DNA of 64,000 nucleotides from Rhododendron vialii (lineage: Eukaryota; Streptophyta; Magnoliopsida; Ericales; Ericaceae): positions 8,933,501 to 8,997,500 of the forward strand of contig NC_080569.1 of NCBI RefSeq assembly GCF_030253575.1, in the 5' to 3' direction. The notes beneath the pieces are model-generated. The model was not told where the DNA came from. It was given only the letters and a program-made list of their open reading frames with translations, and did not search any database. The position numbers and the translations under genes were made by a program. Shown one piece after another: positions 20,836 through 32,863 of this stretch (position 1 is the first letter of the stretch; every line of letters starts with the position of its first letter).

Positions 20836-23800
20836 ATGAAGTGCTTCCACTTCACGAACGGAGAGAAAGAGGGCCGCGACGGCGGTGGCGTCGTTTCGAG
20901 GACCACGTCGAAGGTGTCGACGTGGGCGCGCTCCCTCAGCATAGCGTCCAGCGCACTCGACGCGAGGCGGTCCGAGTTCGACTCCGACTCCCGCGACTCG
21001 CTCGACTTCCTGACTCAGCACCGCAGGGCAAACGACCTGAGGGTGTTCACCTTCGCCGAGTTGAAAACGGCCACCAGAGGGTTCAGCCGGGGCCTCATCG
21101 TCGGGGAGGGAGGGTTCGGCTGTGTCTACAGAGGTGTTGTTACGGTTTCTGAATGCGGTAACGGTCCTGACTCGAATTCGAAGAAGATCGATGTGGCTAT
21201 CAAACAGCTCGATCGCAATGGCTTCCAGGCATGCTCTTTGTTTATTGTACTGTGCTTTTGGATATGAACATATGTTGTATCGATTCCTGTTAAGAAAGGC
21301 CAAACGAACAAACACACTCTCGAAGAACAATCGAGAGAAAGAAACAACAAAATACATAGAAGACATTAGACATAAACAGTGGCGGACGGAGAATTTTGTC
21401 CCTAGCAGGGTCAGAATCACGGTATTTTCATATTGATAACAAAAAATAAGTTTATAAGTATATATCGTTAGATGTGATTGTCCAAGAAGGGACAATAATG
21501 TGTGTATGTGCGTAGACACCGTTTAATTTTATGCAAACAACCTTAACAAATGATTGATTAGTTGAAATTATAGGGATTTTTACCCATACATATAGCTATT
21601 TTAAGATTTTTTTTTTCACTCAAGGGACTTGCATGGGCCAATTTCATAGAAATTTCTTAATTAGCTGGAAATTTGTATAATAAGCGAGAATATTTGGAGT
21701 TGAGCAGCGGCCCCTTACTCTCCTTGGGACCGCCCCTGGACATAGAGATTTTACGTGGTTCCCAACTGTGGAGATGAGTACATCCATGGTGAATCTCAAT
21801 TTAAAAATTTGAGAAAAAATAGCATTGGCACATTTTGTGTGCGTACTTTGAGCTTTGTTTAGAGTGCTTCAGTATAAGGGGCCAACGGCCACTTTGATTG
21901 TTAGTCTAAGACAGATGGTTGGTTTTTGAGTTGAGAATCATAAGCTTTGATCTGTTAATGGGATGCTTAAATTGAACTCAGAATATACTCCATTAAATAA
22001 GCTAGTGAATGTCGATAGACGAGGATAGAAGTGTAGTGGCATTAAAAGTCTAAATAAGACAATTTACACTTCCTATTTGTCGCTGCAGCGAGTTTGTGGA
22101 ATAGATCGGTTCATATTGCCTCTTGCTTGTAGATATGGGATGCTTGATTAAACATTGAGTGACATTGATAATCTTTCAATAGACGAGGATAGAACCAAAT
22201 ACAGTGGGTTTAAAGGGTCTTAATGTGATTTTTTTTTTTGTTTCTTTTTTGGCGCTGAGGCATTTTTTCAGATTAGATTTGTCCAGCATGCCGTTTTTAG
22301 TAGGTGACAGCATGCCTGTGGAGATATTATTAACACAGCTGTTTAGTTTCTGTAACCAGTATGATTTGAGCTTGTTAATGTCTGAACTATCTTGTGAATG
22401 AAGGTTCTTGTTTTGGGTCATCTTTGCTATGCAATTATGCTTCCAATCTCGTTTTATCTTTTATAGAAACACGTGTAACTGCCCATGCCAACTGCTTTCA
22501 AGTCTTTGGCAACGATTGAATCTTGCAATTGCAAGGCATGTGCCATTTGTTGAGGTTACAGAGCCATCAAATAGCTACACAAAACCACTCTCGTTTGTTA
22601 TCAGCCTAGATGTGGGTTGTCCTCTGCTTGTTAGACTGATCTCTTGTTTTCTCCATGGAAATTTTTGCATGTTCGATCTATTATGAGAGCATCTCCCCCA
22701 TTGTAGTATTGATATTTTACAGTTATCTGATGGGTTGTCTTATTTTGCATTCTAGTATTCAGGGGCACAAGGAGTGGATTAATGAGGTGAACTTCTTGGG
22801 TGTAGTCAAGCACCCTAATCTCGTCACATTAGTGGGATATTGTGCAGAAGATGATGAAAGAGGGATTCAACGGCTTCTAGTGTATGAGCTTATGCGTAAC
22901 AAAAGCTTAGAGGACCATCTATTGGCCCGGGTAGCATCTCCACTGCCATGGATGGCTAGATTAAAAATTGCCCAAGACACTGCTCGGGGTTTGGCTTATC
23001 TGCATGAAGAGATGGATTTTCAGGTGATTTTACTCTTTACCTTTATAAGAAGCGAATCAATCTTTTTCAACTTAACAGCAGTTAAAATGGTAGTTTTATT
23101 ATTCCAAATCCCAATGGAGTTGGCTGACTGATGGTCCGATGGCAGACTCACAGGCTTTAGAATTTAGATATTTGGCATCACTCTGACTGTAATGACTGAT
23201 AAATTGTAGGTCTGTTTGTGTGGGAGTTTTCTTTTTCTCAAGTAGGGAAATGCAAACGGAATAACAATATCAAAGGTCATCCAAGTTCTCAACATGGATT
23301 AGCCAGTCTTTTTTGTTTCTTTTTTCTTTTTGGTTCTTTTTCAAACACGGGGGACAAATATGAGATCTATTTAGTTCTGTTCATCGGAGTTGTAATGAGA
23401 GATCAGAATGTATTTCTAATTTGTTTAATGCCCAGCAAGATATGATGCTTTTGTCAGACCAAGGGAAAAAATGGGAGATACTGATAGTTGCAGGTGGCTG
23501 AAGTTGACATTGACTGAAAAAATGATATACTAGTAACTAGGTTAAGATTACTGCCTTTTTAAAAGAAGCAACATGATTGGAGAATATACTTTATATCTCA
23601 ATTGCAAAGTGGCCAAGCTGGACGATATGTTCAATGACTGAGAAGTAGAGAACTGATTTTTAGAAATTCAAACTTGTAATTGCTAATTAGCACTTAAACG
23701 TCCAATTTATGATAAATCCTGAATGTGCTTTAGGAAGACAATCTAAGCCACCATTATATGTCAGCCAAAGCATCCTTTGAATCTTATGAAGATCTCATGT

Positions 23801-25200
23801 TCTCGCTGCTGCTGATGATCTACATTGAAGCCAAAAAAGATTTTATTTTGAAAACTACTACTGAAGAATTTCGTGCAATGTTTGGCCCTAGGAAATTTTG
23901 TCACTTTATGTATTCTGTTCTCTTGATCTAGCCCTTGATGTATTCTGTGGATTGTACTTGTCCTTGTTTTTCCACGCTCTGATAGACATTAAAACCAAGA
24001 TTACTATTGCCTTTTGCTGCAGTAGTGTTAATGTTGTGCAATATTGTCCTCAACAGAAGATAAAATGGATACGTCTTGATAATGTAGCTAATGAGACATT
24101 ACACAAGCACACAAGTGAGATCAAATACTCCAGTAACTTGGTTAGCTTTCTCAACTTTTAGTTGCATTATGTGATTTTGATCTGCTTTGGCTTCACTGCA
24201 GCTAATATTTCGAGATTTGAAAACTTCAAACATTCTTCTGGACGAGGACTTCAATGCAAAGTTGTCAGACTTTGGACTTGCCAGGCAGGGTCCAGCTGCT
24301 GGACTAAGTCACATTTCAACATCAGTAAGTTTGTTGTTTTCTTGGCCTTGCTTTTCAAGACAAAATTAGGTCATGGGCTCTGGACCACCAACGTTGTCTG
24401 GATTTATCATCAGACACTTATGAGAAGAGGAGAGTATAGTGGTGAAAGAATGATGTTTTGGATCCTGCTAGAGTTCTTTCTTCTTTGCACCAGTGTGTCC
24501 AAAATGGGACCTGTTAAGAGTGATGGGTTTCAATTGCTCCATAGTCCCTACTTTTTATCCCCCACATTTATTACGAGCACATAAACTTTTTGAAGATATG
24601 CATTCTTTTGTCTAATTTTCTTACTGTTTTCCTTGCTAGGTTGTTGGTACAGTAGGTTATGCGGCTCCTGAATATGTTCAAACTGGCAAGTTGACTGCTA
24701 AAAGTGACGTTTGGAGCTTTGGTGTGGTTCTCTATGAGCTAATCACTGGAAGGCGAGCATTGGAAAGAAATTTGCCTCGCAGTGAGCAGAAGCTCTTGGA
24801 ATGGGTGAGACCTTACGTGTCAGATTCAAAGAAACTCCGCCTTATTCTAGACCCGCGACTAGAAGGCCAATATTGCATCAAATCAGCACAGAAACTTGCG
24901 TCTCTAGCCAACAAGTGCCTCATGAAACAGCCCAAACACCGCCCTAAAATGAGTGCAGTAGTTGAAATGTTAGGAGATATTATTGGTGAGGCAACATTAG
25001 GAGATGATGGTACCACCCAGCCCGACAAAGAAACTGAAGAGGCTGAGGTAGAAACCCGAGATGAGGTTGTATCATGCAAACAGGAGACTTATTCCAGGAA
25101 GGGGGATTTTGACTTAAAAGAAATGATCAGCTTGAGGACCAGATCTATTGGGAAGTTGGATTGGAGAAACTGGACACCTGGGACAGTAAAAACAAGGTGA
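20836..25200 (+). CDS. PBL19-like: Receptor-like cytoplasmic kinase VII, PBL19/PCRK1-like, 4 exons
   Basis: Exons 20836-21228, 22763-23023, 24202-24324 and 24640-25200 join in phase 0 to 1338 nt, 445 aa. The N-terminus [10 protein letters not shown] is typical of the PBL19/PCRK1 branch (RLCK VII-4). Residues 71-80 [10 protein letters not shown] open the kinase region. Then come the glycine loop [11 protein letters not shown] (90-100), VAIK with catalytic Lys123, the helix-C Glu139, the catalytic loop FRDLK (Asp223, an RD kinase), DFG at 241-243 and [10 protein letters not shown] in the activation segment. All motifs for activity are present. RLCK-VII kinases act at the plasma membrane below pattern-recognition receptors; PBL19 and PCRK1 function in chitin/flg22 immune signalling in Arabidopsis. 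Intron 1 has a GC donor (CCAG|gcatgc) at the conserved GFQ/GHKEW junction and carries a hAT-like MITE. The 60-residue tail after the kinase domain is Glu/Asp-rich. Exact orthology is inferred. Confidence 0.92.
21377..21738. mobile_element. hAT-like MITE in kinase intron 1
   Basis: Ends cagtggcggacgg and, inverted, ggaccgcccctg. Flanks gacataaa (21369-21376) and gacataga (21739-21746) form an 8-bp duplication with one mismatch. 362 bp, non-coding. Same TIR type as 11518 and 17689. Confidence 0.85.
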
Positions 25201-25441
25201 TAGTGTGCTGCACCTTTGTTATGCAGTTATTCATAAGAAGGTGCATTCATTGGCTGTTGCTCTCTAGTGTTCCGTCGCTCTTGAAGAAGTTGTATATGGA
25301 GCCTGTTCAGAGAGCTGTATTCACACAAGGCATGCGTGCTTTTCATTGTACACGGATTTTGAAAGCACACTTTCTTATAGCACACGTAACTGGATAGCTA
25401 GTAGGTAAGATGAATTTATCTTATACACTCCCATCTGAAGC

Positions 25442-25489
25442 GCTTATATGCAAGTTTCCGTTTGACCAAAAAAAAAAAGGGCTTATATG
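25442..25489 (+). mobile_element. Micro-retroposon scar ending in poly(A), 9-bp TSD
   Basis: gcttatatg at 25442-25450 and 25481-25489 flanks 30 bases that end ttgaccaaaaaaaaaaagg. Opposite polarity to the poly(T) scars. The short duplication makes this one weaker. Confidence 0.55.
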
Positions 25490-25552
25490 TGGTTTATATT
25501 CAACAGATTACTACTTTCTCCTTTCGAGTTTTTCCCCTCCTTTTGAAAAGTG

Positions 25553-25602
25553 ACTCTGAGCACCTTTTTTTTTTTTTTTTTGATCGGCAACTTTGAGCAC
25601 CT
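25553..25602 (-). mobile_element. Micro-retroposon scar: poly(T)-GATCGGCA, 13-bp TSD
   Basis: actctgagcacct (25553-25565) and actttgagcacct (25590-25602) flank about 24 bases consisting of a T run and gatcggca. One mismatch between duplicates. Confidence 0.7.
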
Positions 25603-26217
25603 GGCTCTGTATATTCATCCTGTCATTGTCCCTTCCATTATTTTTTGTGAACTTGAAGATTTTGTGTATCCCCCTTGGGACTCCGTGAAGGTTGTGGTTT
25701 TGTGGTCATTAGGGAATGCTAGTTGATGTAGAATCTCTCTCTGCCGTGCCTACTGGGGCTTATCCACCTAAAACTTTTCGTGTTATTCTGAGGAGAAAGA
25801 GGCTTTTGCCTGTCCCCGTCACACCAACCGTTTTATTAGGCATATACCCTATATTGGTTGCCCCTCAAGTGGGTTCCCAGGAAAACATATGGGGCGCTTT
25901 ACTGTTGAATTCAAATTACTTACAAGGGAACCCACATGTGACATTTAGGCAGATAGGAACAGAAAGTCTATGCACACAACCTTAAACCACAGTTGCGGAG
26001 AACTGTTCAATGCATGTGGATCCATTGAAAAAGCTGGTTAGATCCTTTAGTGGAGAGATTCCTAACTACCCCCACCAAATTCGAAGAGACGAGTCAAAGT
26101 ACTATGGACCCCTAATGGATTGCCTAAAAATCTCCTAAAAGTGGACATATGGGGAGGAATTCCACTTACATAAAATAATACTACACTACAAAGTTCGTCA
26201 AAAAAAGAATATTGTAC

Positions 26218-26586
26218 CAAGGTTATCAATACCGTTCTGTACTAGCTGATACGTACCGTTTTTGACAGAATTACCCTACACCTCTAATTCCATTTCGGCT
26301 CATATACTGGTCGATACCGACTAATACCGGATGGTACTGGAGATACCGGCTAATACCGGATAGTACCCGACTACTTTTAAATTTATTTTTTTCTTCAAGT
26401 ACCGGACAAATACCGGAATATTTTTTATTGTTTTAAAAAGTGTATATTATACTATAAATTCTTTAGGTGGGAAAATAACACTAATAGCAGTCAATTCGAA
26501 ACGGTACCCGGTATCTCATCGATACTGATACGTACCGTACTAGTAAGAAAATCGATACTCTAACCGGTACGATATTCACAACCTTG
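26218..26586. mobile_element. MITE with ends caaggttatcaatacc
   Basis: The left end caaggttatcaatacc pairs imperfectly with the right end ggtacgatattcacaaccttg. The interior is full of accgg/taccgg words. TAC flanks both ends (26215-26217, 26587-26589), possibly a 3-bp duplication. Confidence 0.65.
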
Positions 26587-27456
26587 TACTACAAAGACTG
26601 CACAGAAGATGAAAGTCACTTTAGAAGTGAGTTTCACTCACAATTACTCTTTCTGTCGGGTCAAGCGGGGTCACCAACGAGAGAACGGGTGGACCATGTA
26701 GTTGGATGATGACAAAATAAAAAGCACCATTTTCCTTAGCTGATCAAACTCTCTGTATTCATTGTTCCACGGCCCGAGATACTCGATGACGATTCTCACG
26801 TTGTTGCCAATTCTGTTGACCATGAATCGAACCACATCGAAACAAGCAATTAACTTGTATTTCACAACTCTCCACTGAGCCAAAAATAATAGTGCGGAAA
26901 TCCTATAACGATAGACTATCAGGTAAATCCCTAAGAAAAACTCATTCAGATATAAGAAAACGTCAGCTTTTGAATCAACACAGACGTTCCTTGAAAAAAA
27001 AAAAAAAAAAAATCAACACAAGCAACCAGGAATTTCCTTCAGTAATGAGTAGAGTATAACTTCTTTCCCTTGTCTGAAAAGAGAGCACAAGTATCATATT
27101 ACAGAGTATTACATGGTGACAAAACCAGACACCCGGGGACTTCGGGGGTGAGGCGGGGAAAAATCCTAGACAGAACAATGAGCTATCTTCAACAATGCAA
27201 AAGGCACAGCCCATACTCAGTGTTAAAACTTACAAACCTTTTCGCAGTCGAAGGCAACACAGAACCCAGCTGGGCAATTCGTCAAGTGCTCACAAACTGG
27301 GGTTGCGAAAGATAGGATTTCACTTATAGTAGCAAAAGCAACTGTACAGTCATTACACAGAGATGCATCAATACCATGTCCATATGTCAACGCTAGACCA
27401 CTGTGAATGTCTGCGATTGATCTGGGAACAAACTTCTATCAAAAGCTCCTTTTGAT

Positions 27457-30211
27457 TCACTTTGAAAAGAGCGGGGATGCAGATGGCCTGGGATAAGCAA
27501 CAGCAGAAACAACATTTGCCTTGGGAAGGTCACCCGCGCTTCGTCTCCGATGCCTCGGCCCAGTAGCTTGATTGCCGAGAGTATTTGCCATTTCCTTTGT
27601 CGAATCATTAAACTGATCCAATTCTTTTACCACCTCATCCATGCTGGGCCTGAACTTGGGCTCCATGGACAGACATCGAAGTGCCAGGTTGGCTGCCTTA
27701 CAGGCTACGTCCAATGAGTACTGGCCCTCGAGACGGCTGTCTAGGATTCGGAAGATTTTACGTTTGTTGGTGAGGAAAGGTTTGGCCCATTCCACCAGGT
27801 TGTGTTCCCCAGATGGCCTATTCTTGTCCACTGCTCTCCGGCCGGATAACATTTCAAGCAGAACGACTCCAAAGCTGTATATATCGCTCCTGGCAGTCAA
27901 GTGACCTAGAATAGGAGGCAACTGGAATCAATACCTAGCTATACAAATATCTATGCACCGAGTATGTGGAAAATGTGAATGCATCACTAAGCAGACACCA
28001 AAAATATCAAAAAAAACGAAAAGTGACATCCATCCATATCATCCATTATTGTCGCTTGACTCACTCACGACTCTATAAGTTATTCTTTTTGGTCCTTTTT
28101 ATAAATATGCGTGATAAACAAAGTTGGGAACTGGTGGACCTTACCCTATAATCCCACATACACGAGGAATATCTTCTAGCAAGTGAATACGAAAAAGAGA
28201 ACTAAATGAAACTGTATCCTAGAGGACGAGAAGGAGTTGAATACTTAGGGTGCCGGCTCGGTCAAAAACATTAACCCCCCGACATTGAGTCATACCAGTG
28301 GCTAGATATTCTGGAGCTGCATATCCATAAGTTCCCATGACCCTAGTGGAGACATGGCTTTTGTCACCAGTCGGCCCATCTTTAGCCAACCCAAAGTCAG
28401 AAAGCTTCGCAGTGTAATTCTGACATTTAAATGATAAAAAAATATCTATCAGAACCAGCAACATTATACTGGCCTTGAGGAATCAAAGAAATGCATGGGA
28501 ACGAAAACACACTTCTCAGACACGTACCGTATCAAGCAAAATATTAGAAGTTTTGAAGTCCCGATAAATCACTTTTGTTTCAGCACTATGAAGAAAAGCA
28601 AGTCCCTTTGCCGCATCAAGTGCAACCTTTATCCGAAGGTTCCAAGAAAGAGGCTGGAAGTAAGAACCTCCTGTTATACAACAATTTGATAGCTGATTTC
28701 AATTCTTCCATACATAAATCTTTAAGTTCATAAGTCCAAACTTGGGTAGAAACACAACTCACTCCTGAACAAATGATTTTCCAAGCTACCCCTCGGCATG
28801 AATTCATACACCAGAAGCCTGTGTTCATCCTCCAAGCAATATCCAATGAGTTTGACAAGATGTGGATGATAAAACTGCCCCAGATAATTCACTTCCGCCT
28901 GCAGGACCAGTAATAAGATAGATACATGAGATATACACATCAATTTTTTGACATACTGGGTTACAAATCTGCTACAGAAATCTTAGGACCAGAATAGGTG
29001 GAAAAAAAGAAGAGATACACTGTTTTTAAGCGAGCAACTCAAGCCAGCATGCTCAATCCTTCGAGAGGCTTATGAGTTATGCCGTGTAAAAATGTGTGTT
29101 ACGGGGGTTATTCAATCAACAATTGCCAGTTCCCATGAATGCAAATACCAAAGAAGCCCCATAGCAGGCTTGACGTAAATTGTGCAAAAATCTATACAAT
29201 GGTACAGTAGTTAACAGTGAATAAACGAAATAACTTACCAGCCACTCCTTGTGACCTTGGAAGCTTTCTAGATTAAGCTTTTTCACAGCAATGACCGTAC
29301 CAGTCCCTGGTTTTGAAGCTGCAAAAGAGTTCTCATCGATCCAACCCTTGAAAACTGAACCGAAACCACCTTCTCCTAAAACGCTATCAGGACGGAAGTT
29401 CCTTGTGGCCATTTTGAGATCAGCATAACTGAAACTCTTCAAATTAGAGGACTGCAAGATTTCCCCCTCACTCCGAGGAGTCGGAGGCACAGAAGATGAT
29501 GAGGATTTACTGCTCGAACGACTAATATCATTCACGTCTGCGCTAACACATTTTGTACTCTCCCCTGAAGAAGACAGTGTAGACGTATTAGTCTAGCTGT
29601 CACAGTGTCATCCATTACACTTACCTCTCTTGCTAGGGACTACATTAACAACTAACGAGAAATATGGAGGTTGAGAAACAGATACGATCAGACAACCGTC
29701 GGAAACGCAACTCAAAATGGATTCCTAAAAAATAACATTAAAGAAAGCTATAAATTCAGATCTGGGCACAAACAAATAAATGGACCTGTTTTCTTAAGCA
29801 CACCACACCTGCCCAAAATGTGAAATCCATTCTTTCTCTCAATCATTACTCTCATTTCTCTCCCTATCTCTCTCCACTCAAAATCCAAAATCCAAAATCC
29901 AAAAACCAAAACGAACAAGCCCCAGATGTTTTAATCTTTCCTTAAAAAATTAAGGAAAACCCCAACTTATCAATTGAATCTTATAAACAAAATCTTTAAA
30001 AAGCAATTATGAAATTCAAACCCGCAAAAATAATTCCCAGAAAAGTAAAGAAAACTGTTTATAGAAACCAAACAAATTAAGCTGTTGTCACAATAACAGA
30101 AAACTACCACTAGCTACATAGAGTAACAAAATCTGAAGTAGGTAGTTTGTGAGTACCAGTGTGAGAAGGGCTAGTCTCAGCTTTGATTCGAGCACTTAAG
30201 CAAATTCCCAT
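27457..30211 (-). CDS. PBL10-like: Receptor-like cytoplasmic kinase VII, PBL9/PBL10/APK1-like, 6 exons
   Basis: Minus-strand exons 30211-30157, 29564-29239, 28898-28763, 28670-28528, 28419-28296 and 27905-27457 give 1233 nt, 410 aa, the usual length of Arabidopsis PBL9/10/11. [12 protein letters not shown] carries the Gly2 myristoylation and Cys4 palmitoylation signals for plasma-membrane anchoring. A Ser-rich linker with [12 protein letters not shown] follows. The kinase domain has [11 protein letters not shown] (82-92), Lys113, helix-C Glu129, YRDFK (Asp210), DFG (228-230) and [10 protein letters not shown] in the activation loop, so it should be an active RD kinase. The C-terminal tail after about residue 350 is basic and Pro/Ser-rich. 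The tiny first exon, cut after codon 18, matches family gene structure. All borders are GT-AG and phases agree. Relatives such as BIK1 relay pattern-receptor signals; the specific role of this gene is not known. Confidence 0.94.
29784..29925. mobile_element. MITE family D copy in kinase intron 1
   Basis: Shares tctcaatcattactctcatt and ctctctccac words, and a right end ccaaaacgaacaagcccc, with the clearer copy at 62457-62650. Left end degraded. Confidence 0.5.
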
Positions 30212-30655
30212 TTGATTACCAACCCCAAGAAAACGAACGACCCTTTTGGGTTTCTTTTTTCGCCAGACGTCTAAATAGAAATCGGCTGCACGCGACTTCA
30301 AAAAGAATAACCCAACATAAAAGCAGATCTAAGTGTCAAAAGAGGAAGGGGAAAAAAACAGAAACTACATATAGCTTTTCATCATCGACAAAAAACAGCT
30401 GGGTCTTACAAATTATAGCGTAATCAAACAAGACACTGCAGGCACACCTCTTGTTCGGAGAGTCCGACGTTGAATTATGGCCTGAGCTGAGAGAGAGAGA
30501 GAGAGAGAGAGAGAGTGGTGAGTCTGGCGGACCTATCTTGAAGACTTGCTCAACTTTGGTTTATCATTCACTTCTTGCAAGTTGAGAGAGAGACAGGAGA
30601 GAGAGAGTGGTGGAGGAAAATGGCGTTAATGGCGGTCTAGTCCTTGACGCGGCTC
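30212..30655 (-). promoter_or_regulatory. Upstream region of the PBL10-like kinase
   Basis: Contains a GA run at 30490-30515 and further GA-rich sequence to 30607, which read as CT-rich leader/promoter DNA on the gene's strand. No convincing TATA box seen. Confidence 0.4.
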
Positions 30656-31015
30656 CGTTCGGCAAAATAAAACCAACTGACTTTTTTTTTTTTTTGTCTT
30701 TCTTCAAATGTTTTTTGTATTTATTAGTTTTTTGTCAATTTTTTGAGATTATTGCATTGTCATGACAAGAGGAATTTAAAAAGTAAAAAGTTACGATCGA
30801 AATTTAATTATTTTGAATAAAAATAAAAATAAGCTAATAAGCGAAATTTTTCGTCTTTATTCAAAAAAAATTAGATTTCGATTATAATTTATACTTTTTA
30901 GATTCATCTCGTCATGACAATGCAATAATCCCAAAAAAATTGATGAAAAACTAACAAATATTTTTTTTTAATAAGGATAAAAAAAAATAAGCCAATTGAC
31001 TTATTTAGCCGAATG
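30656..31015. mobile_element. Foldback MITE upstream of the PBL10-like gene
   Basis: The left arm gttcggcaaaataaaacc... is mirrored by ggcttatttagccgaat-type sequence at the right end. Inner arms tgcattgtcatgaca and tgtcatgacaatgca are perfect. About 360 bp and AT-rich. Confidence 0.8.
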
Positions 31016-31115
31016 TGCCACTTTTTATGAATTTTGGGATGTGTTTTTCTCTCTCGCCACGAGAGCATCCTGTGGATTAGGTGAAATTAGGAAATCTTAA
31101 ATTTCGTACTCCTTA

Positions 31116-31572
31116 GAGCATCCACAATGTAATAATCAAAACTAAAAGGTTACTAAAGTTAGCAATATTTGCTCAAAAAAGTGCTCACATTGTAATAACC
31201 AAACTTAGCAACCTCTTAGCAACTCATCAAATTTTGACCTTTGAATAACCAAACTTAACAACTTTTACCAATAACCAAAACTCAATAACCAAACCCAATA
31301 ACCAAATTCAAAACTAAAAAAATTAAAAAACACCTCACATTAGAATCGTCTCATCGAGACGAATAATTTGGTGTGGTCGGGTGCGTGATTGGAACTCGTT
31401 TGCAATTGGACATAGATGCATTACGTATTGTGGGGGGATTTTTTATAGGGATACAAAAATAACCAATGTGGAGATCAAATTTGTTAGGTTTGATTATGAA
31501 CTAAATGGATAATCAAATGCTGACGTGGCACATTTTGGTTATCGATTTTGATTATTCCCATTGCGGATGCTC
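31116..31572. mobile_element. Tourist/PIF-Harbinger-type MITE with TTA duplication
   Basis: The left end gagcatccacaatg pairs with the right end cattgcggatgctc. TTA flanks at 31113-31115 and 31573-31575. 457 bp with aataaccaaa reiterated in the left half. Confidence 0.87.
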
Positions 31573-31787
31573 TTAGTAGAATTTTTAGAATGCAGGGGAT
31601 ATGTGACTTTATTCCCAATGTTTCATTTTGTTTGTTTTCTTTTCGATTTTTTAGTACCCTAAATTGTTTATCTAGTTTGACAAATCAAATAAAAATTCTA
31701 TGAGATTTCTACACATACATATTTTTTGCACACAAATAAAAAAATTATGGCATTCTTTGAAAAGTTTAATTTTCCAAAACAGTAAGT

Positions 31788-32159
31788 CTACACATAAAGA
31801 TTTTTTGCACACAAATCATGCACATATCACAATGTGAGGCTCACTATGGATCCCACACAAGCGATCTGATCCGTCATTAAATGTAAAATATTTTTTCAAG
31901 AGCCCTCGCAAGAAATCAGCTCAATCCGATAGCTATAAGTGCTCGATCCAATTATCTAACTTTTCATTATCTAGAAATCTAAATGAAAAGTTGAATGATT
32001 GGATTGAGTACATATAGGTATCGGATTCAGTTGATTTTTCATGTGGGCTCTTGAAAAAAATGTTTCAAATTTAATGAATGATTCAAATTGTTTGTGTGAG
32101 ATTCGTAGTAGGCCCCATACTGTGATCTGTGCACGATTTATGTGCAAAAAACTGTGTAG
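31788..32159. mobile_element. Foldback MITE related to family A
   Basis: The left arm runs ctacacataaagattttttgc, aaatcatgcacatatcaca, gatctgatccgtcattaaat. The right arm mirrors it, ending gcacgatttatgtgcaaaaaa then ctgtgtag. Same order of submotifs as family A (gatccg..tcatta, aagagcc/ttcttg, aatca.ctc.atagg) but strongly diverged. A partial outer end is duplicated at 31705-31740. Confidence 0.8.
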
Positions 32160-32554
32160 CAGCGTTTAATTCCAAAAAGTGTAATAATTATGCTCTCTTA
32201 ATAAGTTGAATTTTCTAAAATGAAAAAACAAATCAAGACAGAGGGATTAATATATAAACTAAATTTAGCAAATGTTAAAGTGTCGGTCAATTTTGACAAA
32301 CCTTCCCGCCATCAAAAAATGGGCCTTTCAACAAATTGATGTACTACTATTTTACCACAATAGAATTTATTTATCAGTATACCTACGGTAAAATTTATTT
32401 ATTATCATACCTTAAAATCTTTTTACATCGTTGTAATTGTTAAAGAATAAATCGTAGTATATGAAGAAATGAAGTGGAAAAAAAAAATCCATTTCTGTAT
32501 AATACAGGAGGATGTACTAGTAAAATTGGCAGTGAGTTTTCCTCACCGAACATG

Positions 32555-32863
32555 ATATTGGTACCCACGGGGTCAGTACCGAAATCGTAGGGATGGCCGC
32601 GCCAGGCCGTCTCCGGCCACCGGACGGCCGATCCTAGCCATCCAAAAATTCTAAAAAAAAAAACGAGGGGCCTTATGCGAGAATCAACGGCATATACACA
32701 TATACAAGAAAAATAGGTGCTCTGATCAAGCACCTTACACACCTCGGATGCCATTGATTCCCGCATAAGGCCCCTCGTTTTTTCGAATCGGCCGTCCGGT
32801 GGCCGGAGACGGCCCAGCGCGGCCGTCCTTACGATTTTCGGTACCGACCCGTCAGTACCAATA
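32555..32863. mobile_element. Long foldback MITE, family B, copy 2
   Basis: The left arm tattggtacc..ggtcagtaccgaaatcg and the right arm cgattttcggtaccgacc..caata pair through ccgtctccggccaccggacg. The inner arms contain the gaggggccttatgcg / cgcataaggcccctc pair. Nine-base repeats tttcctcac at 32538-32546 and 32873-32881 may be a target duplication. Confidence 0.88.

Larger units (their letters stand above)
25201..27456. other. Region between two convergent kinase genes
   Basis: Holds both 3' ends, two micro-retroposon scars (25442-25489 and 25553-25602) and a MITE at 26218-26586. An 89-codon plus frame (25716-25985) and a 70-codon minus frame (26671-26883) are open but unrecognised. Confidence 0.5.

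Noticed and set aside
20752-21519. 255-codon minus-strand open frame antisense to kinase exon 1
   Set aside because: It is the reverse shadow of a GC-rich coding exon, runs into intron sequence and has no domain of its own.
25716-25985. 89-codon plus-strand frame after the PBL19-like gene
   Set aside because: No recognised motif; it may be chance or a decayed fragment. An inverted gtgggttccc pair inside it suggests repeat DNA.
26671-26883. 70-codon minus-strand frame starting MAQWRVVKYKL
   Set aside because: Reads protein-like but I recognise nothing, and no splice partner was found.
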